64,000 nt of DNA from NCBI GenBank assembly GCA_034007295.1, contig JAVERC010000011.1:1-64000 (forward strand), read 5' to 3'. The notes below the pieces were generated by a model, which was not told the DNA's origin, did no database searches, and saw only the letters and a list, made by a program, of their open reading frames with translations. Source of the stretch: JACKCP01 sp034007295. GTDB lineage: Bacteria > Desulfobacterota > Desulfobacteria > Desulfobacterales > JACKCP01. Both the position numbers and the translations under genes were made by a program. Position 1 is the stretch's first letter; each line of letters opens with the position of its first letter. Positions 1 through 8,966 of this stretch are shown here, piece after piece.

Positions 1-92
1 GGAGCATGGTTGATCGAAAAATTATGTTATAATTTACATTGCTTCTTTATAAGAAAATGGCTTAATATATTGATTTCTTATGCTTTTTTTGA

Positions 93-115
93 ATTCGGTC
101 AGGCACTAATTAAAT
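93..115 (+). repeat. Right-end remnant of the dispersed ~150-bp intergenic repeat
   Basis: The stretch ending CACTAATTAAAT matches the right end of the dispersed element described at 53007-53158 (TTCGGYCAATCACTAWTTAA). A poorly matching left end may lie near position 8. The rest of the first 197 bases is AT-rich and holds no gene I can support. Confidence 0.45.
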
Positions 116-197
116 CGGCCATCATGCTAATATCTTTAAAATTGTATATTTTATTAATCTAAAATGCTTATATTTGCTTCTTAATTATGAGGGCTAA

Positions 198-1727
198 ATG
201 GGAAAACAGGCAATTCTTTTTGTAGATGATGAAGAAAGCATACTTGAGATTGCTAAGGAGTTTTTTGAGCAGAAAAATTATCTTGTTCATACTGCTGGAA
301 ATGGTCTTGAAGCCTTGGAACTGCTTGAAAAGGAAAAAATTGACTGCTGCTTTACAGATATAAATATGCCTGAAATGGACGGCCTTGAACTTGCAGAAGA
401 AATTAGAAAAAAAGACAATACCCTTCCTGTTGTTATAATGACCGGGTATCCTTCTCTTGAAAATACCTTACAGACTCTTAAAAATGGTGTGGTTGATTTT
501 TTGATAAAGCCAATAAACCTCAATCAAATGGAGCTTTGTCTAAAAAGGGTTTTAAGGGAAAGGGAGCTTTTTATAAATAATGTTTTACTAAAAAAAGAGG
601 TTGAAAATAAAAAAAGGCTTGAGGAGTTAAATTTTCAACTGTCTAAAAAAGTTGATGAGCTTACAAGGCTTAATAAAATAATGTCTGAATTTACAGGCGG
701 ATATTCATCCGAAGATGTATTTAGAAAGCTCCTTGACATGGCTGTTGAAATTTCAGGTGCAGATGCAAGTGCTTTATACATTATTAATGACACTAAAGAA
801 TTTAATAATTTTTTTGTATCAACTGAAAAAGGAGAATTTTTTAAAAAAAATAATATTTCTCCTTTAATTATTAATGAAACAGCTGAAGGCGGACTTCCAG
901 TAATTATCACAGGAAATTCACAGGAAAATTTACTCCCTTCCGAAATAAAATCCATTATGCTTAATCCTCTTAAAATAAGAGAAAAAACCTTTGCTGTAAT
1001 TGCAACCTGCATTTTTGAATCTGATTTGGTTTTCAGTGAAAAGGATCTTTTTTATATTTCTTTCATGTGTCAGAAAGCAGCTTATGCAATTGAAAATCTT
1101 GCCTTATATGAAAATATATATGATAATCTTTTTTCAACTTTGTATGCATTTGTAACTGCAATTGAAGCAAGGGATAATTACACAAGCCTTCATTCAAAAC
1201 GAGTTGCAGCTCTTGCTGTTTTGCTTGGAAAAGAACTTGGATGCAGTGAGGAAGACCTGGATGTTCTTCATTTTGCAGGCAGGCTCCATGATATTGGAAA
1301 AATTGGAGTAAGAGACGGAGTCCTTTTAAAAAATGGAAGGCTTACAGAAGACGAATTTGAAGAAATAAAAAAACACCCCGTTATCGGTGCAAATATTGTC
1401 GGAAAGCTTGGTTTGTGGAGCAGGGAAGAATCTATCATAAGATATCATCATGAAAGATATGACGGAACTGGTTATCCTGAAGGTCTCAAAGGTGAAGAAA
1501 TTCCATATCTTGCAAGGATTACAAGTGTGGTTGATGCCTATGATGCCATGGCCTCTGACAGGGCATACAGAAGAAAACTTCCCCAGGAACAGATTTTAGA
1601 AAATCTTGAAAAAGGTTCAGGTACACAATTTGATCCTAACATGGTTAAAGTTTTTCTTGGTATTTTAAAAAAAGGGAAAAAACTTTTTACCGAAGATTTA
1701 ACAGATGATGAGTATATTTTTGGTTAG
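198..1727 (+). CDS. Response regulator with GAF and HD-GYP domains (c-di-GMP phosphodiesterase)
   Basis: Probable two-component response regulator that hydrolyses cyclic di-GMP in the cytoplasm. Residues 1-120 are a receiver with the DDE acidic pocket at 10-12, phospho-acceptor D54 and a KP motif near 104. A GAF-like sensor segment follows at about 165-305. An HD-GYP domain occupies about 320-485, with the metal-binding HD pair at 364-365 (HDIGK), the HHERYDGTGYP motif from 417 and a GTQFDP motif near the end. The signature residues are all present, so an active phosphodiesterase is likely. ATG start after a GAGG ribosome site. PilZ and CheX genes follow on the same strand, which suggests a motility or c-di-GMP module. 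The partner kinase is not obvious; the hybrid kinase at 15345 is one candidate. Confidence 0.88.
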   Translation: MGKQAILFVDDEESILEIAKEFFEQKNYLVHTAGNGLEALELLEKEKIDCCFTDINMPEMDGLELAEEIRKKDNTLPVVIMTGYPSLENTLQTLKNGVVDFLIKPINLNQMELCLKRVLRERELFINNVLLKKEVENKKRLEELNFQLSKKVDELTRLNKIMSEFTGGYSSEDVFRKLLDMAVEISGADASALYIINDTKEFNNFFVSTEKGEFFKKNNISPLIINETAEGGLPVIITGNSQENLLPSEIKSIMLNPLKIREKTFAVIATCIFESDLVFSEKDLFYISFMCQKAAYAIENLALYENIYDNLFSTLYAFVTAIEARDNYTSLHSKRVAALAVLLGKELGCSEEDLDVLHFAGRLHDIGKIGVRDGVLLKNGRLTEDEFEEIKKHPVIGANIVGKLGLWSREESIIRYHHERYDGTGYPEGLKGEEIPYLARITSVVDAYDAMASDRAYRRKLPQEQILENLEKGSGTQFDPNMVKVFLGILKKGKKLFTEDLTDDEYIFG

Positions 1728-1763
1728 TACCAGACTATTTTATTATACTTTTTGGAGCCAATA

Positions 1764-2114
1764 ATGACTGATAATATTCAGACTAAAGAAAGAAGACAGA
1801 GCAAAAGGGTTGATTTTGATACGGAAATTTTTTTAAAAACTCCAAGTCAGACCTTTCGTCTTGAAGGCCATACAAGAGATATAAGCCAAAAAGGTGTTTA
1901 TATATTTACTGACCAGGACATACCTGTTGATACAATTTGTGATATTAAAATAATTCTATCGGGCTCTTCTCCTCCTGTTACTCTTAATATTGTAGGTAAA
2001 ATTGCAAGAAAAACCTCTGACGGGCTTGGTGTGGAATTTAAGGAGATGGATCTTGACAGTTATACGCATCTTAAAAATATTGTAGTATTTAACTCAAAAG
2101 AAGATGACTCCTGA
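1764..2114 (+). CDS. PilZ-domain protein (c-di-GMP receptor)
   Basis: Small single-domain PilZ protein of about 116 residues that probably binds cyclic di-GMP. It shows the two signature motifs: RxxxR in KERRQSKR near the N-terminus and DxSxxG in DISQKG about 30 residues later. No membrane segment is seen. An in-frame TTG lies at 1752, but the GGAG at 1754-1757 is positioned to serve the ATG at 1764, so the later start is chosen. It sits 37 bases after the HD-GYP gene, so one enzyme may lower the signal that the other reads. Its target (flagellar motor, transcription or other) cannot be told from the sequence. Confidence 0.85.
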   Translation: MTDNIQTKERRQSKRVDFDTEIFLKTPSQTFRLEGHTRDISQKGVYIFTDQDIPVDTICDIKIILSGSSPPVTLNIVGKIARKTSDGLGVEFKEMDLDSYTHLKNIVVFNSKEDDS

Positions 2115-2165
2115 CATTTTATTAAAGTATTAATATTTGGTAATTAAAGAAGAATAGGAATTGAA

Positions 2166-2627
2166 ATGGATGCTTCACTTATAAATCCTTTTATCAACGC
2201 CACTATGAATGTTCTGGAGACAATGGCTTTTATAAAATCAGAGGCAGGAAAACCTTATCTGAAAAAAGATGATGTCGCTAAGGGAGATGTAACCGGTATA
2301 ATCGGACTGACAGGTGTTGCAAATGGAACAATTGCAGTTACTTTTGAAGAAAATGCAATTTTAAAAATAGTATCAAACATGTTTGGGGAAGATATGACAT
2401 CCTTGAATCATGAAGTTGCTGATGCAGTAGGAGAAATAACAAATATGATTTCAGGCCAGGCTAGAAGAGAACTTGAAGGGCTTGGAAGAATTTTTGAAGC
2501 TGCAATACCTTCTGTTGTAACAGGTAAAAATCATGAAATAGCTCATTATACAGACGGTCCTGTTATAGCAATCCCTTTTAAGACAGAAGGCGGTTCCTTT
2601 ACTATTGAGGTTTGTCTTGAGAATTAG
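2166..2627 (+). CDS. cheX: CheX-like chemotaxis phosphatase
   Basis: A 153-residue protein with the CheC/CheX/FliY fold signature. The ExxN catalytic pair is visible in VGEITNMISGQAR at about residues 88-100, the place where CheX dephosphorylates CheY-P. Length and a single motif copy fit CheX rather than CheC, which carries two motifs. No CheA, CheY or CheB gene lies nearby; the only other chemotaxis gene in the window is a solo cheW at 56.7-57.2 kb. The protein could therefore act on an unlinked CheY or on the receiver of the neighbouring HD-GYP protein; the latter is only an inference from position. Confidence 0.8.
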   Translation: MDASLINPFINATMNVLETMAFIKSEAGKPYLKKDDVAKGDVTGIIGLTGVANGTIAVTFEENAILKIVSNMFGEDMTSLNHEVADAVGEITNMISGQARRELEGLGRIFEAAIPSVVTGKNHEIAHYTDGPVIAIPFKTEGGSFTIEVCLEN

Positions 2628-2690
2628 AATTTTTAAAATTTGGATTACTGGTTTTTAAACTTAAATTTATAATATTTCGGGTCTTAAATA

Positions 2691-3722
2691 TTGGCTGCTG
2701 CTGAAAAAAATAAAGAAATTAAAATACCATCCTTTGAAGGCATTGTTGGAGAAAGTGCTCCTATTTCAAGGGTTGCAAAAATAATTGAAAAAGTTGCAAA
2801 AACTGACAGCTCTGTTCTTGTTACCGGAGAAAGCGGAACAGGAAAAGAGCTTATAGCAAGAGCAATTCATAATTTAAGCAGGCGGAGCAAAAATGATCTT
2901 GTAATTATTAACTGTGGTGCAATTCCAGGTAATCTTTTGGAAAGTGAATTGTTTGGGCATGAAAAAGGTTCTTTTACAGGAGCTGTTGCCTCACACACAG
3001 GAAGATTTGAAAGGGCAGACAAAGGTACTTTATTCCTTGATGAAATAGGTGAAATGTCACCTGTTTTACAGGTAAAGCTTTTAAGAGCTATTCAGGAACA
3101 GCAGTTTGAAAAAGTGGGCGGTTCAAAGCCTGTCAAGGTTGATGTAAGGTTTATTTCTGCAACAAACAAAAATCTCAAAAAAGCCATTGAAGAAAATGAA
3201 TTCAGGGAAGATCTTTATTACAGGCTGAATGTAATTCCAATAGAAGTTCCTCCATTAAGGGAAAGAAAAACAGATATTCCTCTTTTATGCAGCTTTTTTC
3301 TTCAAAGACTTTCCAAAAAATTTGACGAGCCACTTAAATTTCTTTCAAAAGAAGCCTCAGAAATTTTAATGGAATACCATTGGCCTGGCAATATAAGAGA
3401 ACTTGAAAATATCATGGAGCAGGTAGCTGTCATGAGCGAAGACAGGCAGATAACCTTAGATGATATTCCAGATGATCTTAAAAACAATTCGTCAGATTCC
3501 TGCTCTTCATCCCGTATGATTTTAAATACCATAGAAAGCGGTATTGGTTTTAATGATGCAGTAGATAATTACCAGAGATCACTTATTCTCGAAGCCTTGA
3601 GAAAAACAGGCTGGGTAAAGGCAAAGGCTGCAAAACTTCTCAAAATGAACAGAACCACTTTAGTTGAAAAAATAAAAAAACTTGAAATTTCAGAAGAAGA
3701 ACTTGAAACTCTGGTTTTTTAG
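2691..3722 (+). CDS. Sigma-54-dependent transcriptional activator without a receiver domain (FlrA/FleQ-like)
   Basis: Bacterial enhancer-binding protein of 343 residues. It starts almost directly in the AAA+ domain: Walker A GESGTGKE at 46-53, a sigma-54 contact loop GSFTGA at 93-98 (Ser in place of the usual Ala), Walker B FLDEIGEM and an arginine finger in PPLRERKTD. A Fis-type helix-turn-helix occupies about 295-335. There is no receiver or other sensory domain, so activity may be set by expression or a partner protein. Start is TTG with a weak ribosome site; no in-frame ATG lies early enough. It is followed by a sigma-54 promoter at 3946-3961, and a second sigma-54 activator and the flagellar operon lie downstream, so it is a good candidate master flagellar regulator. 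That role is inferred from position. Confidence 0.85.
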   Translation: MAAAEKNKEIKIPSFEGIVGESAPISRVAKIIEKVAKTDSSVLVTGESGTGKELIARAIHNLSRRSKNDLVIINCGAIPGNLLESELFGHEKGSFTGAVASHTGRFERADKGTLFLDEIGEMSPVLQVKLLRAIQEQQFEKVGGSKPVKVDVRFISATNKNLKKAIEENEFREDLYYRLNVIPIEVPPLRERKTDIPLLCSFFLQRLSKKFDEPLKFLSKEASEILMEYHWPGNIRELENIMEQVAVMSEDRQITLDDIPDDLKNNSSDSCSSSRMILNTIESGIGFNDAVDNYQRSLILEALRKTGWVKAKAAKLLKMNRTTLVEKIKKLEISEEELETLVF

Positions 3723-3945
3723 CGTCATTTTTTTGACTTTTTAAACCTTTCCAATTGATAGTAATTCCTAGATTTTTGTTTTTTTATCTGATTTTCAGCA
3801 TAAATTTTCTAAATTTTTGTTCCCCGTTAAAATAAAAAAAATCTGTTTTTAAAAAGAATTTTGTCTGTCTTTTTAATTAATCAGGTAATTGTGCCGATTT
3901 GAAAAAATCAAAAAGTATTTAATAAAAAAAATAATTGAAAAAATA

Positions 3946-3961
3946 TGGCATTCATTGTGCA
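3946..3961 (+). promoter_or_regulatory. Sigma-54 promoter for the TPR gene
   Basis: TGGCA at 3946-3950 and TGTGCA ending at 3961 give the GG-N10-GC spacing (GG 3947-3948, GC 3959-3960) of a -24/-12 promoter, with one mismatch in the TTGC box. Transcription would start about 40 bases before the ATG at 4014. The rest of 3723-4013 is AT-rich and holds no gene. Confidence 0.7.
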
Positions 3962-4013
3962 TATGAATTATTGCTGGTTTAAATAAAAAATTATAATCCT
4001 TGAAAAGGGTGCC

Positions 4014-6545
4014 ATGAAAAAACTTTGTTTATTCTTAATTTTAATGATTTTATTTATTCCCTCATATTTATTCAGTGCTGAAATAAAAAGAATCAGTCTT
4101 CAAGAATCAGGGGAAAAAATACTGATTAATCTTGATAAATATGCGAATTTCAGAGTTTATCAGTCTGATAAAAATGAAGTTATTATTACTTTTAAAGATG
4201 CTGATCTTAATGAAAATGTTGTTACTTCAGGAAGCGGCGGTGATTTTATTTCAAAAATACTTTATGAGCAGTTCCCTGATAAAATTTCAATCATAACAAT
4301 TGTCACTAAAAAAAATATCAGAAGTTTAAACAATAAATTTGATTATTCCAGTAAAAGTCTTGTTGTTCAAATCATGCCTGAAAAAATTTATTTTTCAAAT
4401 AAGTCACCTTTTTATAAGCAGAAAAAACACCTTGTGAAACCAGGCGGAAAACAAGCTTCAAGGGATATTGTTTTATCTTCAGTTCCCAAAAAAGACCCAT
4501 CTGAAAAAAAACAGCCTCAAGATGAAAAAAATCAGGATAATAAAAAAGAAGATGATAAAAACAAAGTATTACAAATTATTCCAGCTGATAAAATATTTTC
4601 ATCCAAGGGCTCAGTTGATACAATAATAGAATTTATTGAAAACAGTTCATGTTATAATTCTATTAATATAAAGGCTGCTGTAAGGCTTGCAAAGGAAGAA
4701 AGATTTGAAGAAGCAGTATCTTTTACAAATTCAGAACTTAAAGGCAGATCAGGGTCAGACTGCGAAGATGAGCTTAATGTTTTCAATTTATGGATCAAAT
4801 ATAAATTTTTTAAATCAAAATCAGACAATAACAATTTGTATTTATTGAAAAAAGAAATTGAGCCTTTTTTGTATAGATATCTTGATTCACCAGCACTTGC
4901 ATATGGATATGCACTTGCAGGCCTTATTAATAAAGATTTAAAAAACTATCCAATGGCAAAGGGTTTGTTTGAAATTGCAGAACAAAAATATCCAGAATAT
5001 AAAGGTATGGCAGAAATATTTTTTAATCTGGGTGAAATTTATTATAATGAAAATGAACTGCGAATTTCTGAAGAATATCTTGATAAACTTGCAAAAAATT
5101 ATCCTGACACCAAATTCAATGAAGATTCAAAGCTTATTTACGGGCAAATTCTTTATTCAAGAAAAAGATATTTTGATACAATAAAAACACTTGGGCCTTT
5201 TGTTAATGAAAATTCAAGGGTTATTTATGAAAAACCAGACCTTTTAAAGTTTGTGGCAGATTCCTATTTTCTCACAGGAAACAATGGAAAAGCAAGGGAG
5301 CTGTTTTCAAGAATTTTCAATATGTTTCCTGATCTGGAGCAAAAAGATATTATTCTTTCAAATATTGGTGAAACCTTTGAAAACCAGGGAGATAAGAAAA
5401 AGGCAGAAAAAATATACAATCTTGTTACCAAGCGTTATCCGGGAACAGAAGGCTTTGTAAAAAGTTCTCTTAAACTTGCTGATAATATGGATGATATTAA
5501 TGAAAGAGAACTGGTTTATAAAATGATAGTAACTGATTTTCCAGATTCAGTAGAAGGAAGAATTTCTCTTTTAAGGCTTGCTGCAATTTACAATGAACAA
5601 AAAAGATTTGCAGAAAGCATTGATACAATAAAAATCCTTTTTATGGAAAATCCAAGAGCCTTGAGAAAGGATGCTCTTTATATAATGTCTGAAGCAGTTA
5701 CAGGTTATCTTGAAAAGGATTTGAAAGATAATAATCATGGCTCAGCATTAAGAATGGCAGAACAAAACAGGTTTTATATTGCTGATATGAAAAATTATAA
5801 AGCTCATTTTGCTGCCGGAAAAGTTTATTATGAAACCCATATGTATGAAGATTCAAAGGAAAGGCTTGATATGGCTTATAAACTTTTCCCTGATAAAAAA
5901 AATATTTCATATGAATTATTAAAATATATGGTTTTTGCAGATACCAAGCTTGAAAATTATGATGAGGCTTTAAAAATTTGTGATGAAATTTTATCTAAAT
6001 TTAGGGACGGAGATAAAAAAGGGTTTGCCAGTGAAAAAAAAGGGGACATATTCAGATCAAAAAATGATTTCAATAAATCAGCTGATTTTTACAAAAAGTC
6101 AATATCAGAATATAAAAGCAGATTTTTAACTGGAGAAGTTTATTTAAAGCTTGGGGAACTTTACAAATCAGAAAATAAAATTTCTGAAGCTTCAGATTAT
6201 TTTGACAAAGCAGTTTCAACTTTTATTAGCTTTGACAGGGAAAAGTATAAAAATCAAATAGCTTATGCAGCAAAAAATTCAGGGGAAATAAATCTTAAGC
6301 TTGAAAATTTTGAAAAAGCTGTATCTTATTTTAAAACTGTATTAGATTTTAACGCTGGTAAGGAAAATTTTTATGAGGCTGTGTTTAATCTTGGCGAATC
6401 ATACAGAGGCCTTAAAAGAACTGAAGATGCCTTAAATGAATATAAAAAGGTTTTTTCTTCTGAACAGGCAGATGAGCTTTTTAAAAAGCTTGCAGAACAG
6501 AGAATAAGAGAAATCGAACTTGAAAACCAACTTGATAAATCCTGA
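4014..6545 (+). CDS. Secreted or periplasmic TPR-repeat protein in the flagellar region
   Basis: An 843-residue protein with a clear signal peptide (MKKLCLFLILMILFIPSYLFSA, then EIK). The first 120 mature residues form a beta-rich region that could be an AMIN-like domain. A Lys/Asp/Glu-rich low-complexity linker follows at about 150-185. From about 255 to the end the protein is a long alpha-helical array of tetratricopeptide-type repeats with typical FNLGEIYY, AKNYPD and KLGELYKS units. It has its own sigma-54 promoter, and the sigma-54 regulator gene follows 29 bases downstream. The context suggests a scaffold for flagellar or polar envelope assembly, but I do not recognise a named family, so the function is open. 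Confidence 0.8.
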   Translation: MKKLCLFLILMILFIPSYLFSAEIKRISLQESGEKILINLDKYANFRVYQSDKNEVIITFKDADLNENVVTSGSGGDFISKILYEQFPDKISIITIVTKKNIRSLNNKFDYSSKSLVVQIMPEKIYFSNKSPFYKQKKHLVKPGGKQASRDIVLSSVPKKDPSEKKQPQDEKNQDNKKEDDKNKVLQIIPADKIFSSKGSVDTIIEFIENSSCYNSINIKAAVRLAKEERFEEAVSFTNSELKGRSGSDCEDELNVFNLWIKYKFFKSKSDNNNLYLLKKEIEPFLYRYLDSPALAYGYALAGLINKDLKNYPMAKGLFEIAEQKYPEYKGMAEIFFNLGEIYYNENELRISEEYLDKLAKNYPDTKFNEDSKLIYGQILYSRKRYFDTIKTLGPFVNENSRVIYEKPDLLKFVADSYFLTGNNGKARELFSRIFNMFPDLEQKDIILSNIGETFENQGDKKKAEKIYNLVTKRYPGTEGFVKSSLKLADNMDDINERELVYKMIVTDFPDSVEGRISLLRLAAIYNEQKRFAESIDTIKILFMENPRALRKDALYIMSEAVTGYLEKDLKDNNHGSALRMAEQNRFYIADMKNYKAHFAAGKVYYETHMYEDSKERLDMAYKLFPDKKNISYELLKYMVFADTKLENYDEALKICDEILSKFRDGDKKGFASEKKGDIFRSKNDFNKSADFYKKSISEYKSRFLTGEVYLKLGELYKSENKISEASDYFDKAVSTFISFDREKYKNQIAYAAKNSGEINLKLENFEKAVSYFKTVLDFNAGKENFYEAVFNLGESYRGLKRTEDALNEYKKVFSSEQADELFKKLAEQRIREIELENQLDKS

Positions 6546-6574
6546 TTTTTATCCAAAAACAGGAGTGCTTTTTT

Positions 6575-7957
6575 ATGCTTGATTTTGAAAGGGTAGTTGT
6601 TTGGACTGAGAACAATCTTTTCAGGGATTGTGCTTCGGCTTTTTTTTTAGATAAGAAAATTGAGGCAAAGCCTGTTCTTTCAAAGGAAGAGGCTTTTGTG
6701 TTTGCAGGCAAAAAAAACGGTTCTCTTGTTTTGCTTGGCCTTAAATCAAAGGGAATTGATATTCCTTTAATTGTGCTTGAATTAAAAAATCTTGACCCTA
6801 AAAACAGGGTAATTGTTTTTGGCAGCAGCACTGGTGTTGAAACAGCTGTAAGATGTATAAAAAACGGAGCAGAGGACTTTTTGATTATGCCTCATTCAAA
6901 GGAGGAAATAGAAGAAATTTGTTCTGTTTTAATTAAAAAACAAAATTTTGTCCAAGAAGAAAAAAATTTGCTGCCAAAGGATTTTGACTCAGATCATGAA
7001 ATTATTGCAGCAGATATGAGAATGCAAAAAGTTATTGAACTTGCAGAAAAAATAGCTCCGACCAAAGCTCCGGTTCTTCTTGCAGGTGAAAGCGGAACAG
7101 GAAAAGAAGTCCTTGCAAGGTTTATCCACAATAAAAGCAAAAGAACAGGTCCCTTTATCGGCGTGAACTGTGCCGCACTTCCGGAAACCCTTTTGGAAAG
7201 TTCATTGTTTGGACATGAAAAAGGTGCTTTTACAGGAGCTGTTTCAAGAAAACCAGGGAAATTTGAACTTGCAGATAAAGGAACTCTTTTGCTTGATGAG
7301 ATTACAGAAATGCCTGTTCATCTTCAGGCCAAGCTTTTAAGGGTTTTACAGGAAGATGAAATTGACAGGCTTGGGGGGACTGGAGCTGTAAAAGTAGATG
7401 TAAGGGTTATTGCTGCAACAAACAGAAATCCCCTTGAATCTGTAAAAAACGGTGATTTTAGAAATGACCTGTATCACAGGATAAATACAATTCCTCTTTC
7501 AATTCCTCCCTTAAGGGAAAGGCCTGATGATATAAAAGAGCTTTCAGCATTTTTTATTGAAAAATACAATAAAATTGACAACAAAAACGTCAAGGGATTG
7601 ACAGATTCTGCTTTAAAAAAGCTTTTGAAACTTTTTTTCCATGGAAATGTAAGGGAGCTTGAAAATATTATACGAAGAGGAATGCTTATTTGTTCAGGTG
7701 AAGAAATTGATTCTGAAGATATAGTAACAGCAGAAGAGTTCAGTGAAAATGAGGGTGGTTCACAAAGGCATGAAAACATTTCAGATTATCAGGGTTTTTC
7801 TCCAAAACCCCTTAAAGAAGTGGAAAAGGAACTTATATTCAAAACCCTTGAGGAGACTTCAGGAAACAGAACCCATGCAGCAGAGCTTCTTGGGATAAGT
7901 GTAAGAACCTTGAGAAACAAGCTCAATTTATATAAAGAAAATATGGAACTTCCATAG
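6575..7957 (+). CDS. NtrC-family sigma-54 activator with degenerate receiver (FlrC/FlbD-like)
   Basis: A 460-residue enhancer-binding protein. Residues 1-120 have a receiver-like length and pattern but lack the acidic pocket and the phospho-acceptor Asp, and the usual KP motif reads MPHS, so control by phosphorylation is unlikely. The AAA+ domain is intact: Walker A GESGTGKE from 171, GAFTGA at 217-222, Walker B LLLDEITEM and PPLRERPDD. A Fis-type helix-turn-helix lies near 415-455. It has an AGGAG ribosome site 29 bases after the TPR gene, and the flagellar operon follows behind a sigma-54 promoter. It resembles FlrC/FleR or FlbD, regulators of sigma-54 flagellar promoters. The target is inferred from position. 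Confidence 0.87.
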   Translation: MLDFERVVVWTENNLFRDCASAFFLDKKIEAKPVLSKEEAFVFAGKKNGSLVLLGLKSKGIDIPLIVLELKNLDPKNRVIVFGSSTGVETAVRCIKNGAEDFLIMPHSKEEIEEICSVLIKKQNFVQEEKNLLPKDFDSDHEIIAADMRMQKVIELAEKIAPTKAPVLLAGESGTGKEVLARFIHNKSKRTGPFIGVNCAALPETLLESSLFGHEKGAFTGAVSRKPGKFELADKGTLLLDEITEMPVHLQAKLLRVLQEDEIDRLGGTGAVKVDVRVIAATNRNPLESVKNGDFRNDLYHRINTIPLSIPPLRERPDDIKELSAFFIEKYNKIDNKNVKGLTDSALKKLLKLFFHGNVRELENIIRRGMLICSGEEIDSEDIVTAEEFSENEGGSQRHENISDYQGFSPKPLKEVEKELIFKTLEETSGNRTHAAELLGISVRTLRNKLNLYKENMELP

Positions 7958-7990
7958 GACAGATCATAACTCCAAATTAAACTTCTTATC

Positions 7991-8006
7991 AGGCATATAA
8001 TTTGCA
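7991..8006 (+). promoter_or_regulatory. Sigma-54 promoter of the flgB-motE flagellar operon
   Basis: AGGCATATAATTTGCA has GG at 7992-7993 and GC at 8004-8005, exact -24/-12 spacing, with a full TTGCA box. It lies about 35 bases before flgB, whose ribosome site GGAGG is at 8031-8035. It is the best sigma-54 site seen in the window and directly follows a sigma-54 activator gene. Confidence 0.8.
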
Positions 8007-8040
8007 TATTATTTATCAGTTTTAAACTCTGGAGGTTAAT

Positions 8041-8448
8041 ATGCAAAATCCAAGAATTTTTGATTCAACATACAAATTTTTAGGCAAGGCAATGGATGTG
8101 TCTTCTTTCAGGCACAGTCTTCTTTCAGGAAACATTGCAAACATGGATACAATTACTTATAAGCCAAGAGACCTTGATTTTCAGAAAACCCTTGAAAAGC
8201 AGATTGAGGGACTTCCCCCAAAGGAAGTTTATACAACAGATCCAAAACATTTTGAGGATTTTGAAATTGAAAGGGGAATGAAGGCTTCAATTTACGACAA
8301 TTCAGATACATTCCATCTTGACAGGGTTGATATTGATGAGCAGATGTCAAATCTTGCGGAAAACAATATTAAATATCGCAGTGCAATTGAGCTGATGACA
8401 AGAAAAATGAGAATTTTAAAATATTCAATAGATGAAGGAGGCCGCTGA
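8041..8448 (+). CDS. flgB: Flagellar basal-body rod protein FlgB
   Basis: Proximal rod subunit exported by the flagellar type III apparatus. Its 135 residues match the usual size. The rod-family N-terminal motif reads NIANMDTITYKPRDLDFQ at about 30-47, and the C-terminus carries the conserved helix NIKYRSAIELMTRKMRILKY. First gene of the operon, with a strong GGAGG ribosome site. Its TGA overlaps the flgC ATG, so the two are translationally coupled. Confidence 0.95.
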   Translation: MQNPRIFDSTYKFLGKAMDVSSFRHSLLSGNIANMDTITYKPRDLDFQKTLEKQIEGLPPKEVYTTDPKHFEDFEIERGMKASIYDNSDTFHLDRVDIDEQMSNLAENNIKYRSAIELMTRKMRILKYSIDEGGR

Positions 8449-8954
8449 TGGCAGATCTTTTAAATTCCTTTAAAATCAGTTCCACAGCACTTGCAGCCCA
8501 TAGAACCAAAATGAATGTTATTTCCCAGAACATTGCAAATGCTGAAACAACAAGAACACCTGAAGGCGGACCATACAGAAGGCAGATGGTTGTATTCAGA
8601 AGTAATGAAGCTAAAGATATTCCTTCAGGACTTGAAAAATATGAAAAAAACAGGGGAATTGATAAAGAGGAAAATTTTTCCTCTTTTGAAAGCATGTTTA
8701 ATGATGAAGTAGACAAATATAAGGGAGTTGAAGTTACAAGGGTTGTAAAATCCCAGGAAGATTTCAGGCTTGTTTATAATCCAAGTCATCCTGATGCAGA
8801 CCCTGTTACAGGCTATGTAGCAATGCCAAACATTGACACTCTTTCAGAGGTTGCAGACATGGTTGTTGCAAAAAGATCCTATGAGGCAAGTGTAACAGCC
8901 ATGAAAAATACCAAGGACATGATAATGAAAGCCCTTGAAATTGGAAGGCAATAA
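8448..8954 (+). CDS. flgC: Flagellar basal-body rod protein FlgC
   Basis: Proximal rod protein of 168 residues, slightly longer than the enterobacterial form because of an insert around residues 65-85. The N-terminal rod motif NIANAETTRTPEGGPYRRQ and the C-terminal signature RSYEASVTAMKNTKDMIMKALEIGRQ are both clear. The start ATG overlaps the flgB stop by one base. FlgB, FlgC and FliE together form the rod base attached to the MS ring. Confidence 0.95.
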   Translation: MADLLNSFKISSTALAAHRTKMNVISQNIANAETTRTPEGGPYRRQMVVFRSNEAKDIPSGLEKYEKNRGIDKEENFSSFESMFNDEVDKYKGVEVTRVVKSQEDFRLVYNPSHPDADPVTGYVAMPNIDTLSEVADMVVAKRSYEASVTAMKNTKDMIMKALEIGRQ

Positions 8955-8966
8955 GGAGAAATATAA

